A stretch of 42,492 nucleotides of DNA from Ruoffia halotolerans (GTDB lineage: Bacteria > Bacillota > Bacilli > Lactobacillales > Aerococcaceae): positions 1 to 42,492 of the forward strand of contig NZ_JACAOA010000019.1 of NCBI RefSeq assembly GCF_014049385.1. Direction: 5' to 3'. How positions within the stretch are numbered: position 1 is the stretch's first letter; every line of letters starts with the position of its first letter. The notes below the pieces were generated by a model that saw nothing but the letters and a program-made list of their open reading frames with translations, ran no database searches and was not told the origin of the DNA. Made by a program: the position numbers and the translations under genes. Positions 1 to 9,008 of this stretch are shown in pieces.

Positions 1-103
1 ACGTTCTGTAAAAAAAATAAAATTGAAGAAAGACTCTAAGTACTCAAAGTATACTGAAATTATAGGATAAGAAAAATTACTTAAATGACAAAAACTCTGA
101 AAT

Positions 104-120
104 TTTACAGTAGTGTTACA
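104..120 (-). promoter_or_regulatory. putative WalR (YycF) binding box
   Basis: On the minus strand this reads TGTAAC, five bases, TGTAAA, a full match to the published WalR consensus TGTWAH-N5-TGTWAH. It lies about 145 bp upstream of a secreted NlpC/P60 hydrolase. Peptidoglycan hydrolases of this kind (CwlO, LytE, PcsB) are known members of WalRK regulons. That WalR acts here is inference. Confidence 0.5.
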
Positions 121-172
121 AACAGTATACGAATCAAAGAAAATCAACTATTCAACTCAAAGGTGTGTTATT

Positions 173-199
173 ATCTTCTCAGGTCGGAAAAGAGAAGAT
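173..199 (+). other. stem-loop in the leader of the NlpC/P60 gene
   Basis: ATCTTCTC and GAGAAGAT form a perfect 8-bp stem with an 11-base loop, 66 bases before the start codon. No long T run follows, so it is not a convincing terminator. It could be an mRNA 5' stabilising hairpin or the tail of an upstream transcript. The rest of 1-264 holds no gene that I can see. Confidence 0.4.
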
Positions 200-264
200 T
201 TAATGAATATAATATGAATTTGACGAATATAAAAAAACTAGTATTAACGAAGGAGCAATAAACA

Positions 265-2085
265 ATGAAGAAAACTTTTTCTAAGAGCTTATTCAAAACT
301 TTATTTACATCTGCATTAGCATTAAGTTCGGTAGCAGCACCAGTTTTAGCATCAGCTCAAAACTATGACGCGCTGATTAATGAAGCAGACGTTCAAATTG
401 AAGGTTTAAGTGCTCAACAAACAGCTTTATACGCTCAATTAGCTACAGCATATGCTGAAATTGATACAATTCAAGCAGAGGCAACTGCAGTCCTTGAAGC
501 AGTAGCAGAAGATGATGCGTTAATCGCTGAATTGGAAGAAGAAATTACTCAACTTGAAGATATTATCGGTAAACGTGAAGGCTTATTAGCTGATCAAGCA
601 CGTGCTGTTCAAGTAAGTGGTGGATCATCAAACTATTTAAACTATGTAGCATCATCAGAATCAGTAAGTGATTTTGTTGGTCGTGTAGATGTTATTAACA
701 AAATGGTATCTGCAAACAAAGATTTATTAAATGTACAAATTTCAGATAAAGAAGATGTTGAAAGCAAAAAATCTGAAACAGAATCAACAAAAAATCAAAA
801 AATCGAAAAAATGGTTGAACTTGAAGCTTTAAAAGAAGAGTTGTCAGCACAAACTGCAGCATCTGAAGAAGTTTACAACCAATTAACAAACGATATTTCA
901 TTAGCAGCTTCTCACCGTGAAGCATTAGTTGCTGAACGTCAAGCATTCGAAGAAGCGCAACGTATCGCGGCTGAACAAGCGGCAGCAGCTCAAGCGCAAG
1001 CAATCGCAGAAGCCGAAGCAGCAGCCCAAGCACAAGCTGAGGCGGAAGCTCAAGCAATCGCAGAAGCACAAGCGAATGCAGCAGCTCAAGCTGAAGCAGC
1101 AGCCCAAGCGCAAGCAGACGCTGAAGCGGCAGCTCAAGCAGCAGAAGAAGCTCAAGCAATTGCAGAACAAACTCCTGTAGTGGAAGAAACACCAGTTGTA
1201 GAAGCAGCACCTGTAGAGGAAGCACCAGTTGTAGAAGCAGCACCTGTAGTGGAAGTCCCTGAGGAAGCACCAGTTGTTGAAGAAACTCCTGTAGTGGAAG
1301 TCCCTGTAGAGGAAGCGCCAATCGTTGAAGAAACACCTGTAGAAGAAGTACCGGTAGTTGAAGAAACACCAGTTGTTGAAGAGCAACCAGTAGAGGAAGA
1401 AGTTATTGCAGATACACCTACATGGGAAGTTGTAGAAGAAGCACCTGTAGTTGATGACCAAGCAGCAGCTGAAGCAGCAGCCCAAGCAGAAGCCGAAGCA
1501 GCGGCACAAGCAGCGGCACAAGCAGAGGCAGAAGCGGCAGCCCAAGCAGCAGCTGAAGAAGCGGCGGCACAAGCTCAAGCAGAAGCTGAGGCAGCAGCCC
1601 AAGCGGCGGCAGAGGCCGAAGCCCAAGCAGCAGCTGAAGAAGCGGCGGCACAAGCTCAAGCAGAGGCAGAAGCAGCAGCGCAAGCGGCAGCAGAGGCCGA
1701 AGCTGAAGCCCAAGCAGCTCAAGGAAGTGTTGATGCATTATTATCAAACGCATCGCAACACTTAGGAACACCATATGTATGGGGTGGGAAATCACCTTCA
1801 GGCTTTGACTGTTCAGGATTTGTACAATACGTATTCCAAGAAACTTATGGAGTTAACGTAGGTGGATGGACTGGAGCACAAGAAAACGCTGGAACTAAAA
1901 TCGGTGTTGGCGAAGCTCAAGCTGGAGATTTATACTTCTGGGGAACACCTGGATCTACTTACCACGTTGCAATCGCAACAGGTAACGGTAACTACATCCA
2001 TGCGTCACAACCAGGAACACCAGTAGAGTATAACTCAGTTAGCTCTTACTTCATGCCAAGTTTCGCATTACGCGTAAACAAATAA
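265..2085 (+). CDS. secreted coiled-coil NlpC/P60 peptidoglycan endopeptidase
   Basis: This is a 606-residue exported cell-wall hydrolase expected to cut peptide stems of peptidoglycan. A signal peptide covers residues 1 to about 32 (basic start, hydrophobic core, cleavage near ASA|QN). A coiled-coil region (about 35-225) resembles the PcsB/CwlO/Usp45 N-terminal hairpin. Then comes a very long low-complexity linker (about 225-490) of Ala/Gln/Glu heptad-like repeats and Pro-Val-Glu-Glu-Thr repeats. The C-terminal NlpC/P60 domain has the catalytic Cys516 in GFDCSGF, His567 in YHVAIATG and His579 in YIHAS. GAAGGAG nine bases before ATG supports the start. The gene is monocistronic, ending in a terminator, and a WalR-like box lies upstream. 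It is much longer than a normal Usp45-like protein because of the repeats. The function is secure as a family call; the exact bond cut is not known. Confidence 0.9.
   Translation: MKKTFSKSLFKTLFTSALALSSVAAPVLASAQNYDALINEADVQIEGLSAQQTALYAQLATAYAEIDTIQAEATAVLEAVAEDDALIAELEEEITQLEDIIGKREGLLADQARAVQVSGGSSNYLNYVASSESVSDFVGRVDVINKMVSANKDLLNVQISDKEDVESKKSETESTKNQKIEKMVELEALKEELSAQTAASEEVYNQLTNDISLAASHREALVAERQAFEEAQRIAAEQAAAAQAQAIAEAEAAAQAQAEAEAQAIAEAQANAAAQAEAAAQAQADAEAAAQAAEEAQAIAEQTPVVEETPVVEAAPVEEAPVVEAAPVVEVPEEAPVVEETPVVEVPVEEAPIVEETPVEEVPVVEETPVVEEQPVEEEVIADTPTWEVVEEAPVVDDQAAAEAAAQAEAEAAAQAAAQAEAEAAAQAAAEEAAAQAQAEAEAAAQAAAEAEAQAAAEEAAAQAQAEAEAAAQAAAEAEAEAQAAQGSVDALLSNASQHLGTPYVWGGKSPSGFDCSGFVQYVFQETYGVNVGGWTGAQENAGTKIGVGEAQAGDLYFWGTPGSTYHVAIATGNGNYIHASQPGTPVEYNSVSSYFMPSFALRVNK
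1180..1450 (+). repeat. Pro-Val-Val-Glu-Glu-Thr coding repeats
   Basis: Short units encoding variants of PVVEETPVVE and PVEEAP recur through this stretch of the hydrolase gene. The DNA repeats only approximately, but the protein pattern is regular. Such Pro/Glu repeats usually form an extended spacer that crosses or anchors in the wall. Confidence 0.7.
1540..1702 (+). repeat. 81-bp tandem repeat (27 residues), two copies, Ala/Gln/Glu-rich
   Basis: The 44 bases starting at 1540 recur exactly at 1621, a period of 81 bp (27 codons), and similarity continues through the rest of the unit. The repeat sits in the linker of the secreted hydrolase, in a region of reiterated AEAAAQA-type peptides from about 950 to 1720. 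In-frame repeats of this kind can change copy number by slippage or recombination without breaking the gene. Confidence 0.7.
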
Positions 2086-2100
2086 TTAGTAGAATTTAAC

Positions 2101-2130
2101 AACCAGGTCAGGAAAGTCTGATCTGGTTTT
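2101..2130 (+). terminator. Rho-independent terminator after the NlpC/P60 gene
   Basis: AACCAG and CTGGTT arms, with inner TCAG/CTGA pairing around a short loop, are followed by six Ts. It begins 15 bases past the stop codon. Confidence 0.85.
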
Positions 2131-2175
2131 TTGTTTATAAATTTTTGGGGGAGAATTTTTCTAGGCAAACTCACA

Positions 2176-2243
2176 CCACACCGTGATGCTATATGGCTTA
2201 GGCTATAAGAAAGTACGCCACACCGGGATGTCATTTGTCTTAG
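2176..2243. repeat. imperfect 42-bp direct repeat, two copies
   Basis: CCACACCGTGATG at 2176 and CCACACCGGGATG at 2218 begin two 26-base segments that match at 21 positions and both end in CTTAG. The 42-bp spacing keeps reading frame on either strand, but no convincing gene is present. This is the only structure I see between the terminator at 2130 and the metG promoter. Confidence 0.45.
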
Positions 2244-2326
2244 AATGTGACAGACATTCACTCGCTAATAAAATCCGCTATCAATTTTCATCGATTCTCA
2301 ATGTATAAAGCATAACAAGTGTGAGT

Positions 2327-4405
<2,079 letters not shown>

Positions 4406-4418
4406 TTTATATATATAT

Positions 4419-4458
4419 AAAACCTTAGTCTCATTTATTGATTGAGATTAAGGTTTTA
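4419..4458 (+). terminator. terminator after metG
   Basis: AAAACCTTA and TAAGGTTTT arms with inner TCTCA/TGAGA pairing form a long stem ending in a T-rich tail. It separates metG from tatD. Confidence 0.8.
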
Positions 4459-4504
4459 TTCAGTTATTCTTTATAAGAGACTATAACAAGGAAGGGAAGA
4501 TATT

Positions 4505-5299
4505 TTGAAGTTATTTGATACCCACACGCATTTGAATGCCAATCAATTTGAAGGCATTGAATCAGAAATTATCCAACAAGCTAAAGATAATGATGTAGAA
4601 TATATGGCGGTTGTTGGCTTTGATGAGAAGACCATTGAGAAGAGTTTATTACTCAGCCAAGAGAATGAACACATTATTAGTGTTATCGGTTGGCATCCAA
4701 CAGAAGCGTCACGTTACAATCAAACCATCGAAAAGCAACTCGAAGAAAAACTCGCAGCACCAAAAGTTCACATGTTAGGTGAAATTGGGCTTGATTACTA
4801 TTGGCCAAATTCTACTAAAGAAGATCAACACCGAGTATTTAGACGTTTAATTGCGATGGCAAAGGAACATAATTTACCAATCACTATTCATAACCGAGAT
4901 GCAACGGATGATGTTTATAAAATTTTAAAAGAAGAAGGTATTCCTAAAACAGGGGGTATCATGCATTCATATGGTGAAAGCAAGGAAGAAGTATATAAAT
5001 TCCTAGATTTAGGAATGCATATTAGCTTTAGTGGTGTACTAACTTTCAAAAAGACAGAAGACGTACGTGAAGCAGCTAAAGTTGTTCCGAATGATCGACT
5101 TTTAGTTGAGACAGATGCACCATACTTAGCTCCGGTACCGAAACGAGGTAAACGCAACGAACCTGCCTATGTTCGCTATGTGGCAGAAGTTCTCGCGCAA
5201 GTGAAAGACATGCCACTAGATGAAATTGCGACCTTAACAACGAATAATGCCTTTGAATTGTTTAATTGGTATCCAGAGACGAAGCAAAATGAAAAATAA
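4505..5299 (+). CDS. tatD: TatD-family metal-dependent DNase
   Basis: A 264-residue TatD-type hydrolase (YabD/DayD in Bacillus), a TIM-barrel metal enzyme with 3'-5' exonuclease activity in characterised members. Metal ligands expected for the family are visible: His7 and His9 in DTHTH, Glu93 in GEIGLDYY, His129 in TIHNRD, His154 in MHSYGE and Asp204 in ETDAPYLAP. The start is TTG with GGAAGGG upstream. It is the first gene of a tight operon with rnmV and rsmA: the rnmV ATG lies inside its last codons. This metG-tatD-rnmV-rsmA order is widespread in Firmicutes. The family call is secure; the physiological substrate is not certain. Confidence 0.93.
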   Translation: MKLFDTHTHLNANQFEGIESEIIQQAKDNDVEYMAVVGFDEKTIEKSLLLSQENEHIISVIGWHPTEASRYNQTIEKQLEEKLAAPKVHMLGEIGLDYYWPNSTKEDQHRVFRRLIAMAKEHNLPITIHNRDATDDVYKILKEEGIPKTGGIMHSYGESKEEVYKFLDLGMHISFSGVLTFKKTEDVREAAKVVPNDRLLVETDAPYLAPVPKRGKRNEPAYVRYVAEVLAQVKDMPLDEIATLTTNNAFELFNWYPETKQNEK

Positions 5300-5876
5300 T
5301 AAGCAAGCCAATCCGCCGCAAGAAGTCATTATTGTTGAAGGGCGAGATGATACAAAGAGATTAATCGAAGCATTCGGTAAAACTGTTCAAACAATTGAAA
5401 CGAATGGCTCAGCTATCAATCAAGCAACACTCGAAGAAATTAGAGCAGCTCATGAAAAGTTAGGGGCTATTGTCTTTACAGATCCTGACTTTCAAGGAGA
5501 GCGTATCCGACGAATTATAGAACAAGCGATCCCTAGCGTTAAACACGCGTATATTAAGCCAGAAGAGGCGAATGCAGGGAAGCGAGGAAAGAGTCTAGGT
5601 GTTGAACATGCGACCAGAGAAAGCATTATAAAAGCACTTGAAGCTGTAATGACACCAAATACTGTCGGACCGGTATTTATTCACAAAGCTGAATTAATTC
5701 GACTCAAACTTATTGGTCACCCCGAAGCAAAAGTCCGTCGAGAATATATATCAAACCATTATCATCTTGGACACATTAATGGTAAACAATTACAGAAAAA
5801 GCTAGCAATGTATCAGATTACTTTAGAAGAATTAACAAATCAATTGAAAGCAGGTGAACAAAATGGAATCATCTAA
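5289..5876 (+). CDS. rnmV: ribonuclease M5 (5S rRNA maturation)
   Basis: RNase M5 trims precursor 5S rRNA at both ends in low-GC Gram-positives, with ribosomal protein L18 as cofactor in B. subtilis. The TOPRIM catalytic fold is visible: the acidic motif IIVEGRDD (Glu17, Asp20) and the DPD motif (Asp65, Asp67) in FTDPDFQGERI. I place the start at the ATG at 5289, giving 195 residues, close to the usual 185-190. It overlaps the end of tatD by 11 bases, suggesting translational coupling. An in-frame upstream start at 5247 is less likely because it lies deep inside tatD. The stop overlaps the start of rsmA. Confidence 0.93.
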   Translation: MKNNKQANPPQEVIIVEGRDDTKRLIEAFGKTVQTIETNGSAINQATLEEIRAAHEKLGAIVFTDPDFQGERIRRIIEQAIPSVKHAYIKPEEANAGKRGKSLGVEHATRESIIKALEAVMTPNTVGPVFIHKAELIRLKLIGHPEAKVRREYISNHYHLGHINGKQLQKKLAMYQITLEELTNQLKAGEQNGII

Positions 5877-6744
5877 ACGATTAATTGCCACACCCACAAG
5901 AACTGCCGAAATCATGAATCAATATGATATAAAGATGAAGAAGAGTTTAGGACAAAACTTCTTAGTTGAGCCATCTATCTTAGACAAAATGATTCAAACA
6001 TCTGATATTACCAAAAATACAACGGTCATCGAGATTGGTCCAGGAATTGGGGCACTAACTGAATTCTTAGCCCTATCTGCCAAAGAGGTCATTGCCTTTG
6101 AAATTGATCCCCGTTTTGTAAAAATATTAAGTAACACACTATCTGAATATGAGAATGTAAAAGTTGTCCATGAGGATATCTTAAAAGTGAATTTTAATGA
6201 TTCAGAATTCGATTATTTAAAAGATGCAGAAGATTTAATCGTTGTTGCTAATTTACCTTATTACATCACAACGCCGATTATTATGCACTTATTGGACACA
6301 GATTTACCTTTCAACCGTTTAGCAATGATGATGCAAAAAGAAGTGGCAGAACGTATGACTGCGGAAGTAGGAACAAAAGCATACAATTCATTGACGATTG
6401 CCATCCAGAATAAAATGGAAGCAACTATTTCCTTTATTGTTCCAAAAAGTGTCTTCATCCCAAAACCTAATGTTGATTCAGCCGTTTTAATGTTGAGACG
6501 GCGCGAGAAAGCGTTAGTGGAAGTAGAGAATCCAAGAGAGTTTGAGAAGTTCATTCAAATGGCCTTTACACAACGTCGTAAAACAATTTGGAATAATGTC
6601 AGAAATTATTATCAAAATGGAGAAGCGGACCAAACTAAATTAGCCGAAGGCTTTGAACAAGCTGAAATCGATCCCAAACGCCGTGCCGAAACACTAACAG
6701 TATATGAATTCGAAGAATTATTTAATAAATTAAGTGAAATTTAA
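5863..6744 (+). CDS. rsmA: 16S rRNA dimethyladenosine transferase
   Basis: RsmA (KsgA) dimethylates two adjacent adenosines in the 3' terminal helix of 16S rRNA, using S-adenosylmethionine, late in 30S assembly. Visible motifs are LGQNFL (residues 29-34), the SAM-binding EIGPGIGALT around 57-66, and the catalytic NLPY at 130-133 followed by YITTP. The ATG at 5863 has AGGTGA five bases upstream and gives 293 residues, the usual size; an in-frame GTG at 5854 is spaced badly. It overlaps the last codons of rnmV by 14 bases. Loss of this enzyme gives kasugamycin resistance in other bacteria; this copy looks intact. Confidence 0.96.
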   Translation: MESSKRLIATPTRTAEIMNQYDIKMKKSLGQNFLVEPSILDKMIQTSDITKNTTVIEIGPGIGALTEFLALSAKEVIAFEIDPRFVKILSNTLSEYENVKVVHEDILKVNFNDSEFDYLKDAEDLIVVANLPYYITTPIIMHLLDTDLPFNRLAMMMQKEVAERMTAEVGTKAYNSLTIAIQNKMEATISFIVPKSVFIPKPNVDSAVLMLRRREKALVEVENPREFEKFIQMAFTQRRKTIWNNVRNYYQNGEADQTKLAEGFEQAEIDPKRRAETLTVYEFEELFNKLSEI

Positions 6745-6784
6745 TTAAAAATTCGCTTGTCACTATTCTAGAGTTGTGGTATCA

Positions 6785-6813
6785 TTGATTTTTTAATCAC
6801 ACCGTGCTATAAT
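6785..6813 (+). promoter_or_regulatory. strong veg promoter
   Basis: TTGATT (6785-6790), a 17-bp spacer and a perfect TATAAT (6808-6813) preceded by TGC, so both -35 and extended -10 elements are present. The B. subtilis veg promoter is likewise known to be very strong. Confidence 0.85.
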
Positions 6814-6834
6814 GGGACGGTGAGGTGATTGGGA

Positions 6835-7068
6835 ATGCCAAATGAATTATCAGAGATAAAGACTTATTTGGAAGATCGTGTTGGTGAAGAGATTAGTGTG
6901 ACTGTTCAAATGGGACGTAAAAAGAAAAAAGAACGTAAAGGTGTCCTAAAAGAAACATATCGTTCAGTCTTCATTGTAGATTTGAATCAAGAAGAAAATG
7001 ATTTTGATCGCATTAGTTACAGCTACCGTGATATATTAACGAATACAATTGAATTAGAATTCAAGTAG
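6835..7068 (+). CDS. veg: Veg protein
   Basis: A small basic protein of 77 residues matching the Veg family, which stimulates biofilm formation and affects spore outgrowth in B. subtilis by an incompletely known route. The family-typical stretches are KGVLKETYRSVFIVDL and SYSYRDILTNTIEL, with a highly basic GRKKKKERKG segment in between. I use the ATG at 6835 because GAGGTGA lies six bases upstream; an in-frame TTG at 6829 would touch the ribosome binding site. It sits directly after rsmA, as in Bacillus, with its own strong promoter and a perfect terminator. Confidence 0.9.
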   Translation: MPNELSEIKTYLEDRVGEEISVTVQMGRKKKKERKGVLKETYRSVFIVDLNQEENDFDRISYSYRDILTNTIELEFK

Positions 7069-7088
7069 CCTTATATATACTGATAAAT

Positions 7089-7132
7089 ACCTTAGCTATT
7101 CGTTCTGAGTGCGAATAGCTAAGGTGTTTTTT
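7089..7132 (+). terminator. strong terminator after veg
   Basis: A perfect 14-bp stem (ACCTTAGCTATTCG with its complement), a 9-base loop, and then G and six Ts. It is one of the strongest intrinsic terminators in the window. Confidence 0.93.
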
Positions 7133-7154
7133 AGTTATATGAGCAAATAAATAG

Positions 7155-7200
7155 CCAGACCGTTGAAGTAGTTTTATCTTCTTCGGTCTGGTTTTTATTT
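7155..7200. terminator. second hairpin between convergent veg and ldh
   Basis: CCAGACCG and CGGTCTGG arms with extra GAAG/CTTC pairing are followed by a T-rich tail on the plus strand. On the minus strand the tail is weaker (CTATTTATTT), but the position just past the ldh stop suggests that it also ends ldh transcripts. Confidence 0.7.
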
Positions 7201-7209
7201 TGTGAATTT

Positions 7210-8166
7210 TTATTCTTCTAAGTTAGCAAAACTTTCGTTAATGATATCACGTAAAGTATTTGCAGAATGGTTCATACGATCTTGTTCTAATTCATTTAAA
7301 GGAATTTGAACAGTAGAGATAATACCTTTTCGACCTATCACCGCAGGCACTCCGATATAAACGTCCTCTTGACCATATTCACCATCTAAATATGCAGAAA
7401 CAGGGTAGATAGAATGTGTATTATCTAGGATAGCACGACAGATGGCAGTTAATGAAGCAGCAATTCCATAATATGTTGCTCCTTTGCGTTTTATGATTTC
7501 ATAAGCAGCATCACGAACTTTAAAGAATACATTGGCTAAAGCTTCCTCATCTGTTCCAGGATGATCTTTAATCCATTCGTAAATTTGTAAGCCACCAATA
7601 TTAGCATGAGACCAAACAGGAAATTCCGTATCACCATGTTCACCAAGAATATATCCATGAACATTACGAGCATCAACATCCACTAATGAAGCAATTTCTT
7701 GACGGAAACGAGCGGTATCTAAAGACGTTCCTGAACCTATGACACGCTCTTTAGGGAAACCACTGAATTTCCATGTTGCATAAGTCAGAATATCTACCGG
7801 GTTTGTCGCTACTAGAAAGATACCATCGAAACCAGATGCAACAACTTCTCCAACGATAGATTTAAAGATTTTTAAGTTCTTATTAACTAAGTCTAAACGA
7901 GTTTCACCCGGTTTTTGGGCAGCTCCCGCAGTGATGACAACAATATCAGCATCGTGACAATCAGAATATTGGGCTGAATAGATTGTTTTAGTTGAATGGT
8001 AAGCTAAGGCACTCGATAAGTCCATCGCATCTCCAACAGTTTTATCTGTATCGATATCAATAATACCTAATTCTCGTCCAACACCTTGAAGAGTTAATGA
8101 GAATGCAAAACTTGAACCGACCGCGCCGTCGCCTATTAAAATAATTTTATCTAATGTTTCTGTCAT
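7210..8166 (-). CDS. ldh: L-lactate dehydrogenase
   Basis: This enzyme reduces pyruvate to L-lactate with NADH (EC 1.1.1.27), recycling NAD in fermentation. It has 318 residues. Visible are the Rossmann motif GDGAVGSS (residues 12-19), the substrate-loop Gln84 in AAQKPGETR that distinguishes lactate from malate dehydrogenases, Arg153 in SLDTARF and the catalytic His177 in [15 protein letters not shown] is the ribosome binding site. It is the only minus-strand gene in this part of the window, in a slot that holds purR, glmU and other genes in B. subtilis, so it was probably inserted into the housekeeping block. A promoter and a cre-like site lie upstream, suggesting carbon-catabolite control. 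Confidence 0.96.
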   Translation of the reverse strand: MTETLDKIILIGDGAVGSSFAFSLTLQGVGRELGIIDIDTDKTVGDAMDLSSALAYHSTKTIYSAQYSDCHDADIVVITAGAAQKPGETRLDLVNKNLKIFKSIVGEVVASGFDGIFLVATNPVDILTYATWKFSGFPKERVIGSGTSLDTARFRQEIASLVDVDARNVHGYILGEHGDTEFPVWSHANIGGLQIYEWIKDHPGTDEEALANVFFKVRDAAYEIIKRKGATYYGIAASLTAICRAILDNTHSIYPVSAYLDGEYGQEDVYIGVPAVIGRKGIISTVQIPLNELEQDRMNHSANTLRDIINESFANLEE

Positions 8167-8194
8167 AATAAAAATCCCCTTTCATTACATGCTC

Positions 8195-8224
8195 AGTATA
8201 TCACAATTAAAACCTATGACTCAA
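8195..8224 (-). promoter_or_regulatory. ldh promoter
   Basis: On the minus strand: TTGAGT (8219-8224), an 18-bp spacer and TATACT (8195-8200). It lies about 30 bp before the ldh start codon. Confidence 0.7.
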
Positions 8225-8236
8225 TACTAATTATAA

Positions 8237-8251
8237 TTTAAACGTTTCCAA
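8237..8251 (-). promoter_or_regulatory. cre-like CcpA site upstream of ldh
   Basis: On the minus strand TTGGAAACGTTTAAA matches the catabolite-responsive element WTGNAANCGNWNNCW except at one position. Its centre is about 20 bp upstream of the ldh -35 box, where CcpA is known to activate (for example the las operon of Lactococcus). Activation here is inference. Confidence 0.5.
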
Positions 8252-8291
8252 ATTGAAAATAATTCAAACTCAGGATTTATAAGTAGGTTTG

Positions 8292-8300
8292 TGATATACT
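8292..8300 (+). promoter_or_regulatory. pth promoter, extended -10
   Basis: TGA followed by TATACT (8295-8300) forms a TGN-extended -10. No clear -35 is seen. It is divergent from the ldh promoter and the two share the region holding the cre-like site. Confidence 0.5.
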
Positions 8301-8338
8301 ACCGAAGAGATTTTATTAAGAAATGATAGGTGATAAAA

Positions 8339-8902
8339 GTGAAGTTAATAATAGGTTTAGGCAATCCTGGTAGCAAATATAACGGCAGCCGTCACAATAT
8401 TGGCTTTGATGCTATTGATGAAATTTTAACACGTCATCAATTAGAAATGACCGAACAAAAATTCAGATCAGACTATACAATTTGGCATCGAAATGGAGAA
8501 AGAGTTCTACTAATGAAACCTTTCACATTCATGAATCTTTCTGGAGAAGCTTTACTGCCAACAATGAGCTATTATGGTATTGATATAGATGACATTTTAG
8601 TTATTCACGATGATTTAGACTTGGATCCTGGACGCGTTCGTTTCCGTAAAAAAGGCAGTTCAGGTGGCCAAAATGGGGTCAAAAGTATTATCGACATGTT
8701 AGGTACGAATGAATTTAAGCGTGCCAAGATTGGTATCGGTCGTCCTCAAGGTGGTTGGAAAGTCGTTGACCATGTATTGGCACGATTTACAGCAGAAGAT
8801 CGGATTTTAGTTGATGAAGCAGTTGACCAAACTGTTGATGCCATTGAAGCTTGGCTTGATGGCAAGGATTTCCAACACGTTATGAGTGAATATAATAAGT
8901 AA
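8339..8902 (+). CDS. pth: peptidyl-tRNA hydrolase
   Basis: Pth releases peptides from peptidyl-tRNA that has dropped off ribosomes, recycling the tRNA (EC 3.1.1.29). It is 187 residues when started at the GTG at 8339, which has AGGTGA five bases upstream and gives the canonical MKLIIGLGNPG start; the in-frame GTG at 8330 overlaps the ribosome binding site. The catalytic His19 lies in SRHNIGF, Asn9 in GLGNPG, and the conserved IHDDLDL and GSSGGQNG motifs follow. It precedes mfd as in Bacillus, separated by a hairpin. Confidence 0.95.
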   Translation: MKLIIGLGNPGSKYNGSRHNIGFDAIDEILTRHQLEMTEQKFRSDYTIWHRNGERVLLMKPFTFMNLSGEALLPTMSYYGIDIDDILVIHDDLDLDPGRVRFRKKGSSGGQNGVKSIIDMLGTNEFKRAKIGIGRPQGGWKVVDHVLARFTAEDRILVDEAVDQTVDAIEAWLDGKDFQHVMSEYNK

Positions 8903-8934
8903 GATATGGTAGAATAAGATTACTATAGATATAT

Positions 8935-8984
8935 GGATTAAAGGGGGTCAGTTACTGAGCCCCTAAATCCGTATTTATTCTTTT
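8935..8984 (+). terminator. hairpin between pth and mfd
   Basis: GGATT/AATCC and GGGG/CCCC arms form a stem with a loop of about 13 bases, then a T-rich but interrupted tail (GTATTTATTCTTTT). It may be a leaky terminator that lowers mfd relative to pth. Confidence 0.55.
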
Positions 8985-9008
8985 AATAGAAAGGAGCAGA
9001 TATAAAGA

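Noticed and set aside
695-1722. Long open minus-strand frames opposite the hydrolase repeat region
   Set aside because: They encode Leu/Gln-rich or Cys-rich low-complexity strings, have no ribosome sites, and are explained by the strand bias of the Ala/Gln/Glu repeats.
2046-2261. Minus-strand frame with two S-R-C-G-V units
   Set aside because: It follows from the 42-bp imperfect repeat, overlaps the end of the hydrolase gene and a terminator, and has no ribosome site; not a gene.
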